Shown here one piece after another: positions 1-5,685 of a stretch of DNA of 7,113 nt. The stretch spans positions 1 to 7,113 of the forward strand of contig JAJZEJ010000135.1 of assembly GCA_021828635.1 (NCBI GenBank), written 5' to 3'. Position 1 is the first letter of the stretch, and each line of letters opens with the position of its first letter. The translations under genes were made by a program, and so were the position numbers. The notes under the pieces were generated by a model. The model was not told the DNA's origin. It worked only from the letters and a program-made list of their open reading frames with translations, and searched no databases. This stretch comes from Chloroflexota bacterium (GTDB lineage Bacteria > Chloroflexota > Ktedonobacteria > Ktedonobacterales > Ktedonobacteraceae).

Positions 1-9
1 AGAGCGCAC

Positions 10-900
10 ATGAATCTGCTTGAACGTGTCCTTACTCTGCTGCAAGCCAATCTCAATACTGTTGTTGAGAAGGCTGATGACCCTGAAAAGGCATTACGGC
101 AACTCCAACTCGATATGCGTAATCAGTTGGTGCAGGTGAAAACACAGGTAGCAACCGCTATCGCCGAAAGCCGTAAACTTCAGCAGCGGAGTCAGGAACG
201 TCAGGCGGAGGCGAATGTGTGGTTCAAAAAGGCCGAGCAGGCAGTACGGCAAGGCAACGATGATGCTGCCCGCTCTGCTCTTGCACGCTATAACGAGATC
301 AACCGCTATGCTCAACGCTATCAGCAACAACAGCAAGAGTTGGAGCAACAGGTTGTACGTATGCGCGAGGCGCTTCGTCGTCTTGAAGCTAAAATCTCCG
401 AGGTGGATACTACCATTGAGCTACTTGCCTCACGTAAGCGTAGCGCCCTTATCCAACAGCGTGTCTATGAGGCACTCGGCAAAAATAGTTCACCTAAAGA
501 GAAAGAAAGCGCAACCAAAGCACAGGATGCGGTTTATGAAGCTGAGGCACGCGCACAAGCAATGGCAGAACTACACAAGCTCGACCTGGATACACAACTC
601 GCTCAGTTGACAGATGAGCAAGAGATTGAGCAACGTTTGCGGCATCTCAAGCAGCAAACAGAGCCAAAAAAGGATATTCCACTTCTCAATGAGGGTAATT
701 CACGTCTATCATCACTGTTGAAACCACAGCCCAACTTGAATACGCCTACTAGCAAGCAGCGAATACCATCTGACAAGTCCAGTCAACCCTCCGCACCTCC
801 CAACATCAATGTTGGGAAAGACGGCGACATTGACATGGAGCGTTTGTGCAAACTCCTGGGCATGCCTGCATCCCCTGCATCCCCTGCATCCAACGCATAG
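10..900 (+). CDS. pspA: PspA/IM30 family membrane-stress protein
   Basis: The product is a 296-residue PspA/IM30 (ESCRT-III-like) protein. In this family it binds the inner face of the cytoplasmic membrane and oligomerises to stabilise it under stress. The N-terminus fits the family pattern: a short amphipathic helix (about residues 1-20), then the conserved turn KADDPEKALRQ (21-31). Residues about 25-220 are almost wholly charged, Gln-rich coiled coil (for example QQQQQELEQQ near 101-110). The usual length is about 220-230 residues. The extra tail from about 225 is low-complexity, rich in Pro, Ser and Asn, and probably disordered. It ends in a short possibly helical stretch (DMERLCKLLGM) and three tandem Pro-Ala-Ser units. 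Only nine bases precede the ATG, so promoter and ribosome binding site lie outside the window, but the start fits the family N-terminus. It converges on the 931-2984 minus-strand pair with a 30-base gap. Family assignment is firm; the physiological role here is inferred. Confidence 0.93.
   Translation: MNLLERVLTLLQANLNTVVEKADDPEKALRQLQLDMRNQLVQVKTQVATAIAESRKLQQRSQERQAEANVWFKKAEQAVRQGNDDAARSALARYNEINRYAQRYQQQQQELEQQVVRMREALRRLEAKISEVDTTIELLASRKRSALIQQRVYEALGKNSSPKEKESATKAQDAVYEAEARAQAMAELHKLDLDTQLAQLTDEQEIEQRLRHLKQQTEPKKDIPLLNEGNSRLSSLLKPQPNLNTPTSKQRIPSDKSSQPSAPPNINVGKDGDIDMERLCKLLGMPASPASPASNA
798..817. repeat. Perfect 9-bp inverted repeat inside pspA
   Basis: TCCCAACAT and ATGTTGGGA are exact reverse complements separated by only CA. 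In mRNA this could fold as an 8-bp stem with a four-base loop. It lies in the part of pspA encoding the disordered tail (residues P-P-N-I-N-V-G-K), about 80 bases before the stop. There is no following T-run, so it is not a standard terminator. Function unknown. Confidence 0.6.
865..891 (+). repeat. Three tandem 9-base repeats at pspA 3' end
   Basis: The unit CCTGCATCC occurs three times in perfect tandem and in frame, encoding Pro-Ala-Ser three times just before the final Asn-Ala and stop. Because the unit is a multiple of three, copy-number change would alter tail length without shifting frame. Confidence 0.85.
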
Positions 901-930
901 CCATCAAGCAAGGCGTGATACATCACATCC

Positions 931-1050
931 CTACTTATTAAAGAAAATGGTGAAGAGGACGATTATCACCAGAGCAATGACAATGCCCACGATGAAGGAA
1001 AAACGGTTATTTCTCTTTTCCTCTTCACTGGTGACTTTTTTCTCGCTCAT
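931..1050 (-). CDS. Small single-span membrane protein (39 aa)
   Basis: I do not recognise this protein. The minus-strand frame from ATG (1050-1048) to TAG (933-931) encodes 39 residues. A charged N-terminus (MSEKKVTSEEEKRNNR, 1-16) is followed by about 21 hydrophobic residues (17-37, FSFIVGIVIALV then IIVLFTIFF) and a C-terminal Asn-Lys. This looks like one transmembrane helix. There is no cleavable signal peptide pattern, as the charged region is long and mixed. The start lies 11 bases after the stop of the Roadblock regulator on the same strand. A weak purine-rich AGAGA just after that stop is the only visible ribosome binding site, so translation may be coupled. Position and hydrophobic profile suggest co-expression with the regulator, perhaps as a membrane partner. 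That role is inference. The short length leaves some chance that the frame is fortuitous. Confidence 0.62.
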   Translation of the reverse strand: MSEKKVTSEEEKRNNRFSFIVGIVIALVIIVLFTIFFNK

Positions 1051-1061
1051 ATACTATCTCT

Positions 1062-2984
1062 CTAGGATTGCAATGCTGCGGTGATAGCACTCTCAATGTT
1101 TGCCATCACGTTAAGACTCTCTACCGGATCAGATTCACGGGTCGTAATTAGCACCTGGAAAGCGTTTTTCTCTTTTCCAACCAGGCTCATCAGAATATGA
1201 CGGTCCGCGCTAGTAATCACAGTATCTTCATACATGCCCCATACACCCTGATCTAGAGATTGTAACACGCTTTTGAGAATTGTGCTAAAGTGTTTACAGA
1301 CACGCGATATATCCAGGTCATCGACCGCAACCTGCGCGATAGGTTGCCCATCCAGTGTTACGACCGCAGTAGCAATGAAGCCAGCGACTGAATAGCCAAG
1401 CGTCTGAAGCGCCAACACAATCGCATCATAGTTATAGCCATGCCTGACCGCAGGATGTTTCGACGATTCTGCTCCATTTGATAGGGTCTGTGCCTCATGT
1501 TCACGCTTCAATAGGCCAGATGTAGCACTGCCATTATGAGGAGTCATCGAGAGGCTCTGCAACGGTACTGAAGGTCTGCCTGGCGCTACCCACTCAGGTG
1601 AAGCTGGAACAAGCGGTATCTGTTTACCACTCAATTGTGCGGTGGTATGTGATCCTGTGCTGGCAGGCGGTGGTAAGCTTTGCAAGGCACTACTTGCCTC
1701 TTTAGGTACCAGAGGGCCAGTCGCCTGACCAACGGATGCTGGTCCTTGCCACTCCGAGGGCGTAACACGACGTGGGGTCGCCGGAATGTGATTTGTGCCA
1801 GAGAGTGTCGCAGGACGCATATTTGGCATAGCAGGCATACTCGTCGAGGATGGCGGCTCAGTGAGCCAGGAAGGCAACTCTTGACGATAATCCGGCACCG
1901 ACGGTGTGGTTGACGGCAACTCGCCAGATATTCCTTGCGCTGGAGTATGCGGCCCTTGCCCATCGAGGTTCCGCGACCCAGAAGACGGATGTGAAATCAT
2001 TGGTATGCGGCCTATCGGCGAGGTGGTTGTTCGGGGAGAAGTAGTGTGAATACTATGCGCCTTACCCGTTGGTTGCCACCACTCCTTCTCATTGAAACCA
2101 TCCTCATGCTGCTGTTGCATAGTATACGCAGGGGTATCCTCCATCATCTGCGAAGTTTGTGCCACTACCTGGAAGGGCGTATCCAGTTCGTTATATTCCG
2201 TCAACACCTGAAATGGACTATCATCTTCTTGCTCGGCAGGTAACACAGGGGGCGATGATGTAGCGGTGCTGACCGCGACCTGCTCACCCGTCATCTGATA
2301 ACGGTGCGCGAAACGTGAACGATAGTGTAACGCCTGAAGAATCAACCGTGAAAGGGGATGCGCAACATTTGGCGTCACCTGCTCATTCCAGAGCTGATGC
2401 ACCACCGTACCATTTTTATGCGCCGCCAACGCGAAAAATGCCTCTTCTCCGCGCAGCAAACCATATTCGGCATAGACCAGTTCTCCCTCGCGGAACCCCA
2501 ACAAACCACGCTCTTCCAACCCAACATTGACCAACAAGGCAATGGTCTTACGGCTCATATTGATAATCTGAATCACATCGAGTAAATCGAATGAATCCAG
2601 GTTAGCTGAGAAGCCTGTCTGCTGCAAGAGACGCCGCAGTTCTTCTTTCAATACAGGCACCGTGAGCGGCCTGGGCAGATAGCCAACAGCGCCAGTCTCC
2701 AAAGCTTGCAACTGTAGCGCCTCAGAGTCAGCCGGACCAACGATAATGAAACGAGTGTTAGGGCGATAAGTCGCGGCCCATTGCAGGAGTTCTAAGCTGT
2801 TCACATCAGGCATTTGTAGATCACAGATCACTACATCATATTCTTGCGACCAGAGCAAACGCATAGCCTCGGCAATGCTAATAGCCCCATGCACGAGATA
2901 GCTATCTTTGCGCATAGTAGTCACAATACTCTCATTCTGGCTTTCGTCGTCTTTTACCAGCAGCACACGCCATTGTCCCGACAT
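1062..2984 (-). CDS. Receiver–DUF4388–linker–Roadblock/LC7 regulator
   Basis: A 640-residue cytoplasmic signalling protein with no transmembrane segment. Residues about 5-122 form a CheY-like receiver: acidic pair D12/D13 and phospho-acceptor D55 in ICDLQMPD. The usual Thr/Ser after strand 4 is Gly (G83 in IIVGPAD), and the usual Lys before Pro is Arg (R105 in GYLPRPL). Residues about 124-222 match DUF4388 (PatA N-terminal-like; NMSRKTIALLV, FREGELVYAE, LRGEEAFFAL). Residues about 230-515 are a Pro/Ser/Thr-rich, probably disordered linker. Residues about 519-640 are a Roadblock/LC7 (MglB-like) domain (AVVTLDGQPIAQVAVDD), a fold that often serves small Ras-like GTPases, though no GTPase gene is in the window. 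No DNA-binding domain is seen, so output is probably protein-protein. The start at 2984 is chosen over an in-frame ATG at 3032 because AGGAAGG lies 8 bases upstream and the receiver fold begins directly after it. The 39-residue membrane protein follows downstream. Confidence 0.9.
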   Translation of the reverse strand: MSGQWRVLLVKDDESQNESIVTTMRKDSYLVHGAISIAEAMRLLWSQEYDVVICDLQMPDVNSLELLQWAATYRPNTRFIIVGPADSEALQLQALETGAVGYLPRPLTVPVLKEELRRLLQQTGFSANLDSFDLLDVIQIINMSRKTIALLVNVGLEERGLLGFREGELVYAEYGLLRGEEAFFALAAHKNGTVVHQLWNEQVTPNVAHPLSRLILQALHYRSRFAHRYQMTGEQVAVSTATSSPPVLPAEQEDDSPFQVLTEYNELDTPFQVVAQTSQMMEDTPAYTMQQQHEDGFNEKEWWQPTGKAHSIHTTSPRTTTSPIGRIPMISHPSSGSRNLDGQGPHTPAQGISGELPSTTPSVPDYRQELPSWLTEPPSSTSMPAMPNMRPATLSGTNHIPATPRRVTPSEWQGPASVGQATGPLVPKEASSALQSLPPPASTGSHTTAQLSGKQIPLVPASPEWVAPGRPSVPLQSLSMTPHNGSATSGLLKREHEAQTLSNGAESSKHPAVRHGYNYDAIVLALQTLGYSVAGFIATAVVTLDGQPIAQVAVDDLDISRVCKHFSTILKSVLQSLDQGVWGMYEDTVITSADRHILMSLVGKEKNAFQVLITTRESDPVESLNVMANIESAITAALQS

Positions 2985-2992
2985 AGCTGTTA

Positions 2993-2999
2993 CCTTCCT
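2993..2999 (-). promoter_or_regulatory. Ribosome binding site that sets the regulator start
   Basis: Read on the minus strand this is AGGAAGG, with 8 bases before the ATG at 2984-2982. The upstream in-frame ATG at 3032 has no comparable site and would add 16 residues before the receiver domain. Confidence 0.8.
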
Positions 3000-3035
3000 G
3001 CACAGGGTTTCCTGCCATCCTCGTCCTATCATTGT

Positions 3036-3050
3036 TATGCAGAGTGCATA
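3036..3050. repeat. Palindromic element TATGCA-GAG-TGCATA
   Basis: A perfect 6-bp inverted repeat with a 3-base spacer, 52-66 bases upstream of the regulator start codon and about 40 bases downstream of its predicted transcription start. It could be an operator or a small leader hairpin. Nothing else supports a specific binding protein. Confidence 0.4.
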
Positions 3051-3094
3051 CAGAGGGTACTATGATAGAGACCTCGGACATATTTTACTCGATG

Positions 3095-3123
3095 AGTGTA
3101 TCACGATGCTGTACAGATGACAA
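3095..3123 (-). promoter_or_regulatory. Predicted promoter of the Roadblock regulator
   Basis: Read on the minus strand: -35 TTGTCA (3123-3118, five of six matches to consensus), a 17-base spacer, and -10 TACACT (3100-3095, four of six). Predicted initiation is near 3088, giving a leader of about 100 bases. The palindrome CTGTACAG lies inside the spacer, where a bound repressor would block polymerase. This is sequence-pattern evidence only. Confidence 0.5.
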
Positions 3124-3218
3124 GACGTATCCCCAAAGAAGGTGTACCACAGATTTCGCAACTTGCAGCAGGGTAGTCCTTGCCTTGCGCTCATCCTATC
3201 TTAGCTTCAAAAGCTCAT

Positions 3219-3248
3219 TTGTTGTCTTCCTTTCACACGTGCTATACT
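3219..3248 (+). promoter_or_regulatory. Predicted rpiA promoter
   Basis: -10 TATACT (3243-3248) is preceded after 18 bases by a weak -35, TTGTTG (3219-3224). Initiation near 3255 would give a leader of about 35 bases. rpiA then has AAGGA (3277-3281) 8 bases before its ATG. Confidence 0.5.
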
Positions 3249-3289
3249 CAGCTTGATAACACTACGACGACAGGATAAGGACAAAGAGT

Positions 3290-3988
3290 ATGGCAGAGCA
3301 AGATATCGCACAGGATACCTGGAAACAGATGGCTGGTGCCACTTCCGTTCAGTTTATCGAGGATGGCATGGTTATTGGTCTGGGTACTGGTTCAACCGCG
3401 ACATATATGGTACAGGCGCTTGCACAGCGTCTTGAAAAGGGACTGCACATTGTTGGCGCGGTGCCTTCCTCACGGGCCACTTATGATCTCGCCAGCAGCC
3501 TCGGCATTCCTATTACCGACCTTGATACCCATTCAGAACTCGACTTGTATATCGATGGAGCAGACGAGGTTGACCCGCAACTCAACCTGCTCAAAGGCGC
3601 TGGTGGTGCGTTGGTACGCGAGAAGGTTATCGCTACAGCGGCTCGCCGATTTATCGTCATTGCGGATATAAACAAGCTGGTTGAACGATTGGTCACGCGC
3701 TTCCCCGTACCAGTCGAAGTCGTCCCATTTGCCATCACGCCCGTACATAAACGCCTGGAGAGCCTGGGAGCTATCGTGACGGTGCGCACAGTAGCCGGGC
3801 AACCTTTTATCACCGATAACCACAACATGATTCTGGATTGCGCTTTTCCACAAGGCGTCAGCGACCCACACGCGCTCAATGAACAGATTATTCACATCGT
3901 CGGCGTCGTCGAAACGGGTCTGTTCCTGAATATGGCCGAGCGTGTCATTGTCGGCGGCCCCGCTGGCGTGAAAACGCTCACACGCTAA
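3290..3988 (+). CDS. rpiA: Ribose-5-phosphate isomerase A
   Basis: A 232-residue cytosolic enzyme that interconverts ribose 5-phosphate and ribulose 5-phosphate in the non-oxidative pentose phosphate pathway, supplying ribose for nucleotides. The phosphate-binding motif GLGTGST is at 30-36. The catalytic segment IDGADEVD (88-95) then LLKGAGGALVREK (100-112) carries D89, D92, K102 and E111. Their spacing equals that of D81, D84, K94 and E103 in the E. coli enzyme. Later family blocks are FPVPVEVVPF (around 140) and the C-terminal VETGLFLNMAERVIVGG. Length is normal for RpiA (about 220-235). The ATG at 3290 is supported by AAGGA 8 bases upstream and by the family N-terminus. It has its own predicted promoter. 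The transporter promoter begins 15 bases after its stop with no visible terminator, so read-through into the ECF operon is possible. A functional link to the transporter is not shown. Confidence 0.97.
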   Translation: MAEQDIAQDTWKQMAGATSVQFIEDGMVIGLGTGSTATYMVQALAQRLEKGLHIVGAVPSSRATYDLASSLGIPITDLDTHSELDLYIDGADEVDPQLNLLKGAGGALVREKVIATAARRFIVIADINKLVERLVTRFPVPVEVVPFAITPVHKRLESLGAIVTVRTVAGQPFITDNHNMILDCAFPQGVSDPHALNEQIIHIVGVVETGLFLNMAERVIVGGPAGVKTLTR

Positions 3989-4002
3989 CCAAATCCGCTT
4001 CC

Positions 4003-4031
4003 TTGACACTCATCCATACAGACGATATACT
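4003..4031 (+). promoter_or_regulatory. Near-consensus promoter of the ECF operon
   Basis: TTGACA (4003-4008) is a perfect -35 box, followed after an ideal 17-base spacer by TATACT (4026-4031), five of six matches to the -10 consensus. Initiation near 4038 would give a leader of about 200 bases before the GTG at 4238. This is the strongest promoter-like pattern in the window, so the transporter operon is probably expressed independently of rpiA. Confidence 0.75.
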
Positions 4032-4037
4032 TTAGGG

Positions 4038-4237
4038 CAATGTGCAACCCTCTTGACATAAAACATAGTAGGGAGGATGCGTCGCTTTTAGAAATCGGTC
4101 TTGGTACTTTCTTTTCTTGCTGATCTATGACGGTAGACGTATGATTTCAGCTATCTTCTCATATTATTCCCATTGAATACAGATAAACATGAGGAATAGC
4201 GAAAAATCATACTGTTACATTACAAAGGAGTTTTCTC
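4038..4237 (+). promoter_or_regulatory. Long structured leader of the ECF operon
   Basis: About 200 untranslated bases between the predicted transcription start and the S component. GTATGATTT (4139-4147) and AAATCATAC (4204-4212) are a perfect 9-bp inverted repeat. Nested inside is a second perfect repeat, TATTCC (4165-4170) with GGAATA (4193-4198). A competing hairpin spans 4119-4151: GCTGA pairs with TCAGC and is extended inward with two small bulges. It uses the same 4139-4147 strand, so the two folds exclude each other. The ribosome binding site AAAGGAG (4224-4230) lies 12 bases after the outer stem and 7 bases before the GTG. ECF substrate genes are often controlled by leaders that sense their substrate. 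I do not recognise TPP, FMN, cobalamin or tetrahydrofolate riboswitch signatures. A regulatory RNA is an inference; the repeats could instead be DNA operators. Confidence 0.45.
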
Positions 4238-4840
4238 GTGAGCAAGGCTATCGGTCGCTCTTCTACCGCCAATCCGTGGCGTCTCACTACTGAACGCATC
4301 GTTATCGCTGGTGTTCTCGCCGCTATCACCATTATTCTAGGCGTCGTCCCTGGTCTAGGCTTTATTCCACTCCCTAATGCTATCGGTAGCGCAACGACAG
4401 AACACATTCCAACTATCGTTGGTGGTGTTATTGGCGGTCCTATCGTCGGTCTTATCTCTGGCTTGATCTTTGGCATTTTGAGTTTTACACGCGCCACAGT
4501 TCCTTTTTTCAAGGATCCGTTGGTCTCCATCCTTCCACGTATCTTCATCGGTTTGACCGCCTGGGCAGCATTTGCGGCATTGGTACGTATTAACCTTGAT
4601 CTGGCAGCCATTGTGGCCGGTCTGGTTGGTTCACTTACTAATACTATCCTTGTGTTAGGCATGATTGTCATTCGTGGCTATCTACCTCTCGCCGGTATCA
4701 TTCCGGTTATTCCACAAGCTATCGGTGAAGCTATCGTCGCCGCAATCATCACGCTTGTCGTTGTACGCGCCTTCTTTATTATTCAATCGCGCGTGGTACG
4801 CGCACGCGACACGAAAGCACGCGAAGAATTGCCCTACTAA
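4238..4840 (+). CDS. ECF transporter S component, substrate unknown
   Basis: A 200-residue integral membrane protein, the substrate-binding S subunit of an energy-coupling-factor importer. It resembles the ECF_trnsprt (PF12822, formerly DUF3816) type. About six hydrophobic segments are visible: near 21-40, 57-68, 69-83, 95-116, 120-146 and 154-182. Family-like features are the glycine-rich HIPTIVGGVIGGPIVG (56-71), the block DPLVSILPRIFIG (93-105), and small residues spaced AxxxA in helix 1 (A24, A28), which in S components pack against EcfT. The C-terminus is short and basic, as expected for the cytoplasmic side. Translation starts at GTG 4238, with AAAGGAG 7 bases upstream. It is first in the operon, five bases before ecfA1, so it is probably the dedicated or primary S subunit of this module. 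Substrates of this broad family include folate-, pantothenate- and thiamine-precursor-type vitamins. The sequence alone does not let me choose. Confidence 0.87.
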   Translation: MSKAIGRSSTANPWRLTTERIVIAGVLAAITIILGVVPGLGFIPLPNAIGSATTEHIPTIVGGVIGGPIVGLISGLIFGILSFTRATVPFFKDPLVSILPRIFIGLTAWAAFAALVRINLDLAAIVAGLVGSLTNTILVLGMIVIRGYLPLAGIIPVIPQAIGEAIVAAIITLVVVRAFFIIQSRVVRARDTKAREELPY

Positions 4841-4845
4841 GCCAT

Positions 4846-5685
4846 ATGATTACAATCAACAACGTCACATTCAATTACAGTGCGCTGGGGGAGGAAGATG
4901 TACCCCCAGCCCTTAAAAACGTCAATCTTACGATTGGTGAAGGCGAAACTATTGCTATCATCGGTCATAACGGTTCCGGCAAGAGTACACTGGTCAAACT
5001 GCTCGCCGCAGTCTTGCACCCAACCGAAGGTAACATTCTGGTCGATGATATGCCCACAACAGCAACCGATGAGCGACTCTGGACAATTCGCCAGCGCGTC
5101 GGTATCGTTTTTCAGAATCCCGACGACCAACTTGTCGCTAATACCGTTATTGACGATATCGCCTTCGGACCGGAAAATCTCGGCTTACCACGCCATGAGA
5201 TTAACGAACGCATCGAAGAAGCAATGGCACTGCTTGGCCTGGAATCATATGCCTCAATGGCGATCAGCGAACTCTCCGTGGGCCAGAAACAACGTGTCAC
5301 CATCGCTGGTGTGCTGGCAATGCGCCCACGCTATCTACTCCTCGATGAGCCAACCACGATGATCTCTGGTCAGACCGCACGCCATCTTTTGGAAACCGCG
5401 CGTAGATTGGCACAAGAACGCGGCATTACAGTTATACACATCACACACTTCATGCACGAAGTGATCGATTTTCAGCGCGTCATCGTGATGGATGCCGGGC
5501 ATCTCGTGATGGATGGTACACCAGCAGAGATATTTGCGCGTGCTGATGAGTTACAGGCCGTGGGACTCGATGTACCAATGGTGACACGCCTGGGCCAGCG
5601 TTTGCGCCAGCAGGGATGGAGCCAGATGCCAGAGGTGGTACTCTCTGTCGAACAGTTGAAGGTGGGCTTATGCTCTTCGAGTTAA
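4846..5685 (+). CDS. ecfA1: ECF transporter ATPase EcfA1 with altered signature and D-loop
   Basis: A 279-residue cytoplasmic ABC ATPase, one half of the ECF energising dimer. Canonical elements are A-loop Tyr11, Walker A GHNGSGKST (40-48), Q-loop VFQNPDDQ (88-95, Q90), Walker B LLLDEP (164-169, D167/E168) and switch H201 in HITHFMHE. The C-terminal region GTPAEIF...DELQAVGLDVP (225-244) is typical of EcfA1. Two elements are unusual. The ABC signature is LSVGQ (143-147) instead of LSGGQ, and the D-loop after DEPT is TMISGQ instead of the usual MLDPxG, so the conserved Asp is Ser174. In an ABC dimer these two elements serve the ATP bound by the partner. The start lies five bases after the S-component stop with no clear ribosome binding site, suggesting translational coupling. 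It overlaps ecfA2 by 16 bases. Family and subunit assignment are firm; reduced activity of one site is inferred. Confidence 0.94.
   Translation: MITINNVTFNYSALGEEDVPPALKNVNLTIGEGETIAIIGHNGSGKSTLVKLLAAVLHPTEGNILVDDMPTTATDERLWTIRQRVGIVFQNPDDQLVANTVIDDIAFGPENLGLPRHEINERIEEAMALLGLESYASMAISELSVGQKQRVTIAGVLAMRPRYLLLDEPTTMISGQTARHLLETARRLAQERGITVIHITHFMHEVIDFQRVIVMDAGHLVMDGTPAEIFARADELQAVGLDVPMVTRLGQRLRQQGWSQMPEVVLSVEQLKVGLCSSS
5659..5666 (+). promoter_or_regulatory. Ribosome binding site for ecfA2 inside ecfA1
   Basis: AAGGTGGG ends three bases before the ATG at 5670, with the AAGG core seven bases from it. It selects this start over an in-frame upstream ATG at 5616. It also makes ecfA2 begin exactly with the family-like MLFELKNISHTY. 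Confidence 0.7.

Larger units (their letters stand above)
2985..3289. other. Divergent intergenic region between the regulator and rpiA
   Basis: About 305 bases without a convincing gene. It holds the divergent promoters of the minus-strand regulator (3095-3123) and rpiA (3219-3248), and a 15-base palindromic element (3036-3050) in the presumed regulator leader. An 8-bp palindrome CTGTACAG (3109-3116) sits between the -35 and -10 of the regulator promoter. A short hairpin AGCTT-CAA-AAGCT (3203-3215) lies just upstream of the rpiA -35. Small open frames here lack start context and family resemblance. Confidence 0.7.

Noticed and set aside
915..926. GTGAT-AC-ATCAC as a terminator between pspA and the convergent operon
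   Set aside because: Only a 5-bp stem with a 2-base centre and no T-run on either strand. No terminator can be claimed here.
2985..3032. Earlier in-frame ATG for the Roadblock regulator at 3032
   Set aside because: It has no ribosome binding site and adds 16 residues before the receiver. The ATG at 2984 has AGGAAGG at good spacing.
3032..3256. Small plus-strand open frames in the divergent intergenic region
   Set aside because: They overlap predicted promoters and palindromes, lack ribosome binding sites, and encode Cys/Ser/Arg-rich sequences with no recognisable features.
3481..4009. Open frames of 130-160 codons on the minus strand across rpiA
   Set aside because: They lie antisense to a fully conserved enzyme, have low-quality composition and resemble no family; they are frame shadows.
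4053..4058. Second TTGACA as another promoter for the ECF operon
   Set aside because: No acceptable -10 box lies 16-18 bases downstream (4075-4082 is G-rich).
4077..4091. Four-codon ATG reading frame in the ECF leader as a leader peptide
   Set aside because: The purine-rich GGGAGG directly abuts the ATG with no spacing, and four codons show no run of a regulatory amino acid.
4038..4237. Known riboswitch class (TPP, FMN, cobalamin, tetrahydrofolate)
   Set aside because: None of the conserved core sequences I know for these classes could be seen. A covariance-model search would be decisive.
4207..4671. 154-codon minus-strand open frame over the S component
   Set aside because: It is antisense to a membrane protein with clear family motifs, and its Pro/Arg/Met-rich sequence is typical of a shadow.
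5616..5669. Earlier in-frame ATG for EcfA2 at 5616
   Set aside because: The extra 18 residues would overlap ecfA1 further and do not resemble the family. The ATG at 5670 has a ribosome binding site and a family-like N-terminus.
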